From NCBI GenBank assembly GCA_037127255.1, contig JBANSL010000002.1, positions 12,878,001-12,942,000 on the forward strand: 64,000 nucleotides of DNA. The letters run 5' to 3'. Positions 57,203 through 64,000 of this stretch are shown here, in pieces. The stretch comes from Persicaria tinctoria (taxonomy: Eukaryota > Streptophyta > Magnoliopsida > Caryophyllales > Polygonaceae). The notes beneath the pieces were generated by a model. That model saw only the letters and a list, made by a program, of their open reading frames with translations. It was not told the DNA's origin and did not search any database. A program made the position numbers and the translations under genes. Position 1 is the stretch's first letter. Each line of letters begins with the position of its first letter.

Positions 57203-59981
57203 ATGGAGATCAGAGAATGGATCCAGCCGGACGAGTCCGCCAGCGAGATGTTCTCTCGCGTTCTCCGGGAGCGGCCGCCGCTTCTTCTCCCGCCTCTCCA
57301 CCGCCTCCCGCTTCGTGCCGGCAACGTTCTCGAGATCGCCGGTGCTTCCCCTTCCGCCAAATCCCAGATTCTTATGCAGGTGCGATTGACCATGTCTGAC
57401 TTCTTAAACACCTAAATTCGCTATTCCTCGCTAAAGAAAAGGTGTTAATTTGATTTTGAATATGTCAATTTGTTCAGGTCGCAGTTAATTGCATTTTACC
57501 TGCGCGCTATGGCGGCCTTGAGCGCGCCGTCATGTTCTTCGACTTGGACTGCCGATTCGACATTTTACGCCTCTCACAGCTGCTCAAGCTTCGATTAATG
57601 GATGCTAAAGGTATTGCTGAATATTAAATTTGTTTTTTTTTTTAAATCTATAAATTGATTACAATTGTGATAGTATTGGTTTGTTTAGGGCAAAGGCTGA
57701 AACCGCTACAGCAAAGGGACTTTTAACTATTCAGTTTGTTGATCTTATTTAGGACCAAACAAAGGGGAGGAGGATGAGTTGATCCACATGTGCTTGAAGC
57801 GGTTCCTTTATGTGCGGTGTTATGACAGTTTTGAATTTCTCGCCACTCTCAAGGTGAGGAACGTGATTAAGAATTTGAGATGTTTGTTTGTGTATGGAGC
57901 TTTCAGTAAGGTTCTTACCACATGAAAAGTGTTCCATACATGTTTTATTGTGCTACAGACATTGCAAAATAAGCTTCAGGCGGTGAAGAAGGAGCTCGGT
58001 GTCAGTGTCCATTCACTCATGATTGACAGGTTTGTTTTGGGTGAGCATTTTCTTAGATAACATATCACCATCATGCTTTTGGATGGTGGATAGTACATGA
58101 TGTCAATGCTGTTTTCTTGTCATTGCTAGAGTTCTTCTCGTTGTTCCATTACATGAATAACCTGAAATGTGATATGCCAACCTCTTGAAAGCATTCCTAA
58201 TTGTTGATCTTAGACCAAAATGTTTTTCTGCTAAAAATTTAGCAAGCCAAGTAGTTATGAGTCCGTATTCAGAGGTTTGCACTTGATGACACTGCATTAT
58301 GATCACTTGTGATTGCAAAAAAAAAAAAAGCACAAATCTTCAGTGCTACATATCTGAGGTATAAAACAGAGATGCTACCGCTTTGTGATACGGAGTATCA
58401 TTATGATCACTTGTGAAATGGAAGTATATACATGTTATGTCATGTTGTTCCAAAATGCTCGTGACCTAATAGAAATTAAATTTGAAAAAATTCCTTAATG
58501 TCATGGCTCTGTAGATCGCAAGATCCTACCTTTCCACCAATATTATAGGAATACTCACCTCTAAAGTCTATGGCTGTGTGGGTTGGTAAGTTGTTAGTGC
58601 TGTTTTCACTTACACTAATGTTGTTTCTAGAGGAAAATTTGTCACAAATGGACACGTTGGAGATTTGCATCTGCTTTATAAAGCTTCGCTCAACTTTGCA
58701 AATTTATTTTGCCTTGTAGCATTGGAGCTTATTATTGGGTTGATCGTGCTTCAACATCTCTGCCTCTGGGTGCAAGAAACAGGTGGTGTGTTTTTTGGAC
58801 ATTTTTTGGTAGTTGCTCAATCACAAATAGATGCAATTCATTTGCTTTTGTCCATGTGCTAACTCTGGAGTGCTTGCTACAGTATCATATATCAGTTTCT
58901 ATTTGTACCACTTTGTACAGGAAAATGATATCTCTTCAAAGTGTAATGGAAGCCATTGTTCATGAGATAAAAAAATCGCTAATCTTACAGCCTATGATCG
59001 TGTTGGTTACAAAAGCTTCTATATTTGGGGATAAGTCTGCAACAAATGATGCTAGAATGTAAGGAAGTCTTCATCATTGTCATTTAACCATCTGATATTC
59101 TTTAAAAAATGATACTCCGTATCATTTTAGTAATGAAGTAGCAATGTCTGCTTATACAAGTCGCACCTGCCACTGAAACAGGGCATTCAAAAAATTCTCA
59201 TCACGAGATGCAATGGGTCAAAGCACTGTTGGAGGTGGTCAAAATTCCTCTCATCGTGAATACATGCCTTCTGCCTGGCAGGTGATACATTATTTTTGTT
59301 CCGTACAAGTTGAACTCGCTGTGTGTCTTTTATACCATCCGCACATTATGAAATATTCTGTTTATGACGTTATGCAAAGCACAGTAGCAAGGGCATCCAC
59401 ATGGTCATCTTAAAGTAGACTAGAATGTCACTTTCTGCTTATGTTGTTATCTGCCAAGCCGTGCCACAATGAATGCTGTTGTTTTATTTTCCTTGTTACC
59501 AGGCCTTTGTTACACACAGGATATTTGTCCACAATTCAAATTCAGAAATCCTAACAGGTTTGAGCTTTTTATTTTCCTCAGCATTGTCTGTTATCACATA
59601 AATCAATTAGAGTTTTAATTTTGCTGAGTTTTTAGTCTCTGCTGTAGATGGCCATGCTAAGGAACCAATTTTTAGCACAGAATGGGTGCTGCCTTCACTG
59701 GGCTTCACAGATAAGTTTGTGGTTAGAGATGTAAGGATTATAAGGCAAAATCTCCCATCCTCTGCCAGTCTAATATTCTAATTTCATCTTTCCGTGCTAC
59801 ATCCTGATTGGATTTTTCTGTGAAATTATTAAATATCCATTACATTAATATACATATCACCATTTAGCTTTGATCTAAATGTGATGCGTTATGAAATAAT
59901 GTTTTGGCGTACTTGGCACTTGCATACATCTCTTACTTGTGTTGGGTTCCATTTGTGCAGGCTGGGATATTTATCGTTTGA
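57203..59981 (+). CDS. XRCC2: DNA repair protein XRCC2 homologue (313 aa)
   Basis: A RAD51 paralogue of the BCDX2 complex, which helps RAD51 load on single-stranded DNA in homologous recombination (nucleus). Ten exons join in frame: 57203-57379, 57478-57610, 57753-57853, 57959-58029, 58720-58782, 58921-59058, 59182-59281, 59503-59557, 59648-59730 and 59961-59981. Matches to plant XRCC2 include PPLHRLPLRAGNVLEIAG, the altered Walker A GASPSAKS (47-54), VMFFDLDCRFDILRLSQLL, KRFLYVRCYDSFEFLATLK, IGAYYWVDRAS and the C-terminal FVVRDAGIFIV. The Walker A lacks the second Gly of GxxxxGK(S/T), as I recall for other plant XRCC2. A hAT element lies 156 bp after the stop codon. Confidence 0.92.
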
Positions 59982-61240
59982 TGTACAAGCAGGTGAGACA
60001 CTACCACCGCGTTTTCTGTCGTTTTTTTAATTGTCCCAAACCCTTACCTGCTGCATTTACAGATGCTGTTTATTGTTGAGCAAACTGACATGCTTTGAAG
60101 AGTGAACCAGATTCCTCAAGACGTTGGTGAAAATGGGTAGACCCGGGCAAACGCGGGCGCGGACCGGGCTTGGGACGGGCTTTGGCCCAAATTTTATCCC
60201 GGCGTTGCGGGCACGGGCCGGGCTAAGCCCGCTTAACGGGTTGAAAACATTGTCCGATCCCGTCCACTATTGCGGGCATGGGCGGCCCGCGGGTACCCGC
60301 TAAACTTTACCCATGTACTTCTGTACTCGTTAATTAGGAGGAAAAAGTGCAATACTTTTAAACCTGGGCAATTAATCACCTAAAATACGGAACTTGTGAT
60401 CTCCTGCTTTCAAATATATACTGTTAACTGCTCCCCTTGCCTCCTCTCGGTGCTCCACTACAATACTAGTATACTACATTATGTTTGGAGTAATTATGCA
60501 ACCAACTTAATTACAGTACGTAGGTATCAACTACCAATTCACCTTGCAATGTTGCCTCCAAGACTATTAAAAGTGCAATACTAAAATATTAAAATAGTTA
60601 TATGTATAACTATTTTAAGTTATAATTTATATTATATATATAGCGGGTACCCGTTACGGGCCTAGCGGCCTGCAACGGGTAGATTATCCTACCCAATTCC
60701 GTACCCACTGCGAACGCGGGCCGAGCTTAGCAGCCCGCATGGGCTTTTCCCTCTACCCAAGTCTGTCCAACTACGCGGGCGGGCCGGCCGGCCCGCATTT
60801 GTCCAGGTCTAAAAATGGGAAACCAATGTTATCAAAGTTGCATAATGCACAACTTCGTTAAGGAAGCCAAAAAATTTTGTCGAACTTATGAAGAAACCAA
60901 AAATGTGAAAGAGGGAACTTGTCACATCCAAGGAAGCCTGAGCTCCATGAATATTCAAACAGAGTGATGGTAAGGGAGTCCATTGATATTTAAGGTGGAA
61001 TCTGAAAGGAACAAGGGTTGTTTGCAAGTCGCGAACGTTGTTTCTTCCTCGTTGGTTTATAATTCAGGCCCAATGACGCTTACTTTCTCAAGACAAAGAA
61101 AGAAATGAATAAAAATGAAATACATGTAACATGCGTTACAAGGTTTTTTTTTTGTGCTTGAATAAATTACAAGGGTGTAAGCAAAACTAAATTTCAGCTG
61201 TATGTTTCTCTTCCTATTTACAATCCCTATATGAAGGAGA
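59982..61240. other. Intergenic DNA between XRCC2 and LEPA, holding a hAT element
   Basis: The hAT element at 60138-60811 fills the middle; the rest is the two convergent 3' regions. No gene called. Confidence 0.6.
60138..60811. mobile_element. Non-autonomous hAT element (674 bp), GC-rich ends
   Basis: Starts TAGACCCGGGCAAACGCGGG and ends CCCGCATTTGTCCAGGTCTA, which are imperfect inverted repeats. It is flanked by a perfect 8-bp target duplication AAAATGGG (60130-60137 and 60812-60819), as expected for hAT elements. Both ends are rich in GGGCCGGGC-type motifs around an AT-rich centre. No transposase. Confidence 0.9.
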
Positions 61241-63553
61241 TCATACCACCTCCTTCTCAAGCTTCAACACGGCCATGAATGCTTCTTGAGGTACATCTAC
61301 CCTCCCAATCGACTTCATTCTTTTCTTTCCCTCAGCCTGCAATGACAAATAAGAATTTACCTCAGCGTTGTAAGTTGAAACCGAAGTTTACCCAGCAAGG
61401 CAGCAAACATCTCAAGATACTGCGGAGTTTCTCTGTAAATAAAGGACCCGTTGTCCAGTATTTTTAAGAACTCCAATGCCAAGATTGAGTATGAAGATTA
61501 TCAAATGAAAACTGAATAAGCAAAAGGGATACCTGCTTCTTGAGCAGTTTCTTTTTCCTGGAGATGTCACCACCTACATCAAAGTGAATCAACAAAGACC
61601 CATGTATTAGCTAGTTTAATGAATGATATCAACCACCCCCAGTCCCCCACCCTTTATCTCCTTTCTCGTACATCAACTTTTACTATTGACTGACATCAAA
61701 GGCTACGGTAGTTTAACCCGGACATGTACCAACTTAAATGGCATGTAGTGCTGAACGAGTTATATTTGATGCTATGTTCTCTTATAGAAACAATGAACTT
61801 GTAAACTGAATGGTCACCCAATCACTAAAGGAAAGCTCGTAAAAATTGCCTGAAAATCAGATCAAAATGGAATCAGATAGCATCAGCCTAAAAAAAATTC
61901 GTCCTACCATAGCATTTAGCCAGAACATCCTTCCTAATTGCGGATATAGCTTCACTGGCTATGACTTTTGCACCAATGCATGCCTGTCACAAATTCAGGG
62001 AGCTTAGCAACTAACAGAAAAAAGAAAAACAATACATTATCGATTATCCTACACAGCCTAATTGGCATGTATGGAATAAGTAATTTCAGAATGAAATAGT
62101 CCATTATCACAAAATAAAGCACTAGACAACAGATGTCTACATGAGAATTACAGGCCTTACTTGTATAGGTACTTTAAACATCTGGCGAGGTATTAACTCC
62201 TTCAGCTTTTGAGTCAAAGCCCTCCCAACAGAATATGACTGACAAACCAGTAATTGTTACACAGATGACATAATAATCACAATAAGGAAATCAATTCAAG
62301 TCTGCGAATTTTTGTGCTCAAGGAATTTGTCATGGAATCACAATACACTGAGTTTGCCGTTTAAAAATAGAGAATTCTTTTCCTAGTTTGCATCAAAATA
62401 ATAAGTAAATTCCTGACCAAAATAAATAAATTAACAATCGATTAATTACCTTATCCTTGTGAACAATCGTTGCAAGTGGTTCAACAATATCTCCATTTAT
62501 TAGAATATCAAGCTTCACCAAATCACTCTCCGTATACCTGGTATTGTCAGGGATACATGGAATGTTAGCCTGCTCCCTTGAGGTTAGCACAACTATTACG
62601 ATTAGCCACTAGACGAACAGTTGTATCATAACACAAAAAAGCTATGGCTAAGATGACTAGCAATCTGTTTAACCACTATTTGAGAGATCCATGAAGTTGG
62701 TACAGGATATTAACAAAGAAATGCATGTCCAGCATATAATATACCGAAGGTATTTTTTTTATTATTTAGCTCAGCGAAGAACCATGTTTAACTTGTATGA
62801 CCGCATAATGAAACTAATGTACTATAGCTGATGAGCATTAAAGCTAATCTTGGTTCTATTCCTCCAAATTAGCTTTATTATATACAAAGCCACTGAGGGT
62901 ATCAGTGCTGCATTGATGCAGAGAAATCGTCGTAACACTGAAGAACAAATTTTGATAATCAAATGGCACGTATAAGGTGGAAAATGTAGGAAATATACTG
63001 GTATTTACCCAACAAATGTGTATTCCATGCTAGCATAGCCCTTGCTTCTAGATTTCAGCTGGTCAAAGAAGTCGCCCACCATCTGTAGTAACCGATTATT
63101 TGGTTTAAAAGGACCAACAGAATACTAGTATCCAGTAAATTAAAGAGATTGATAAAAAGCACAAAACTAAACTAGTGCAATGAAAGAAATCTGCAAAGTT
63201 GATATCTTTACCTCTGCTAATGGTAGTATATAGATAAGTGAGGCCCTACTCTCAGTTATGTATTTCATTTCTTTGAATTCTCCTCTTCGGTCCTGGGCTA
63301 GCTCCATCAAAGGACCAATGTAATCCTTTGGCGTCAGCATTTCAATCTGCATTTATCTTTTTGGTTATTTGTAAACATCGAGATGAGTGGGATAAAAGTA
63401 CAAGGAAGAAGAGAAAAATATTGTTTGCAATATATTCACAAGGAGGTACTTTAAAATCTGGTTACAGGAACAGAACACAACCTTCACATTTGGTTCCTCA
63501 ATTGACTTCCTCTTTCCAGGCTCAGGGAGCAGAGATGGATTTGAACACTCAAC
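61241..63553 (-). CDS. LEPA: Chloroplast elongation factor 4 (LepA), 3' part only
   Basis: LepA/EF4 is a translational GTPase that acts on ribosomes; the plant plastid form supports chloroplast protein synthesis. Eight exons are seen: 63553-63482, 63346-63212, 63082-63009, 62537-62450, 62238-62161, 61983-61908, 61573-61533 and 61336-61241 (219 residues plus TGA). They cover the end of the fourth and all of the LepA-specific C-terminal domain: [117 protein letters not shown] and [20 protein letters not shown]. The GTPase domain and transit peptide lie beyond 64000. No damage is seen. A mitochondrial GUF1 is less likely from the C-terminus. Confidence 0.93.
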
Positions 63554-63769
63554 CTAATTAGAGCAACATCAGATAATTTTATGTTAAAGGAGAATACATA
63601 GAATGATGAAGTTTACTTAAGAAACGAAGTTAGAAGATACAATTTTTTTTATATCAACCATGCAGTCTTGACAAGAACTCAAAAGGTTTGTATTTCATAA
63701 CAGCCCTCCAACTGAAAAGCCATCCCCATCCCCCCCTCACCCAACATCCCCACCGAAAGGGAAAAAAGG

Positions 63770-63911
63770 CAGCACTCGTATTTGTATATAAACACATCAG
63801 AGGATACTGTAGTAAGTAGTAACCATGAGCTTAAGTTAACCAGCACTCATATTTGTATATAAACACATCAGAGGATACTGTAGTAAGTAGTAACCATGAG
63901 CTTAAGTTAAC
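63770..63911. repeat. 71-bp tandem duplication in a LEPA intron
   Basis: CAGCACTCGTATTTGTATAT and the following 51 bases occur twice in succession (63770-63840 and 63841-63911), differing at one or two bases. It lies in the intron upstream of the first visible exon. The remaining 63554-64000 shows no further exon. Confidence 0.9.
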
Positions 63912-64000
63912 CAGCACAGTTTTAATATCTCAAAAAACCGAAGCTTCAGTTAACAATCAAGAAAGATGCTAAAATAGCTAGCTTCTGGTTCATCATTGAA

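Overview
This is nuclear DNA from a flowering plant. The single-copy genes have many short introns with GT..AG borders, the intergenic DNA is AT-rich and full of plant transposons, and the proteins belong to plant families (REVEILLE MYB, plant mobile domain, NIPA, chloroplast LepA). Intron and protein style suggests a eudicot, possibly an asterid; the species cannot be fixed from the sequence alone.

Layout. The left part (1-19.4 kb) is transposon-dominated. A FAR1/MULE-type transposase gene runs off the left edge (1-1981, minus). It is followed by an ACGT-rich 21-bp tandem array and telomere-like repeats, a plant-mobile-domain (PMD) gene broken only by amber codons (2822-5216, minus), an AT-rich satellite, a CACTA end and a tRNA-like pseudogene. 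A complete, very young LTR retrotransposon (6906-14000) with two 1479-bp LTRs and a CATAC target duplication follows. Decayed DNA at 14-19.4 kb holds a protein disulfide isomerase exon fragment, a copia 5' fragment and a hAT miniature element.

The right part carries ordinary housekeeping genes: a REVEILLE-like MYB factor (20147-22661, +), tRNA-His (23156-23227, +), a secreted glycine-rich protein (31445-32398, +), tRNA methyltransferase TRM11 (32844-35958, -), UDP-glucose pyrophosphorylase (37464-41849, -; 21 exons), a PC-esterase-like membrane protein (44515-45636, +), a NIPA-type magnesium transporter (51768-55324, +), the RAD51 paralogue XRCC2 (57203-59981, +) and the 3' part of chloroplast elongation factor 4/LepA (61241-63553, -). 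All spliced models were built by hand and keep one reading frame through every junction. These genes have unrelated jobs (clock, cell wall, tRNA modification, sugar nucleotide supply, Mg2+ transport, DNA repair, plastid translation), as expected for a plant chromosome arm.

Between the genes lie complete small elements with matching target duplications: a 3.6-kb CACTA element (25743-29322), a Tourist/Harbinger-like element (29428-30468), Stowaway elements (25374-25607, 56816-57030), a hAT element (60138-60811) and an ACGT-motif element (48649-50239). The most striking observations are: (1) the CACTA element has captured, with introns, exons of a glyoxysomal citrate synthase, an ELMO-domain-like gene and a further exon; (2) the PMD gene is open over 748 codons and three exons except for five in-frame TAG codons; (3) a peroxiredoxin fragment that has lost its catalytic cysteine abuts a near-perfect 62-bp hairpin; (4) an ACGT-core 20-bp palindrome links the region beside the FAR1/MULE gene with a non-autonomous element 46 kb away.
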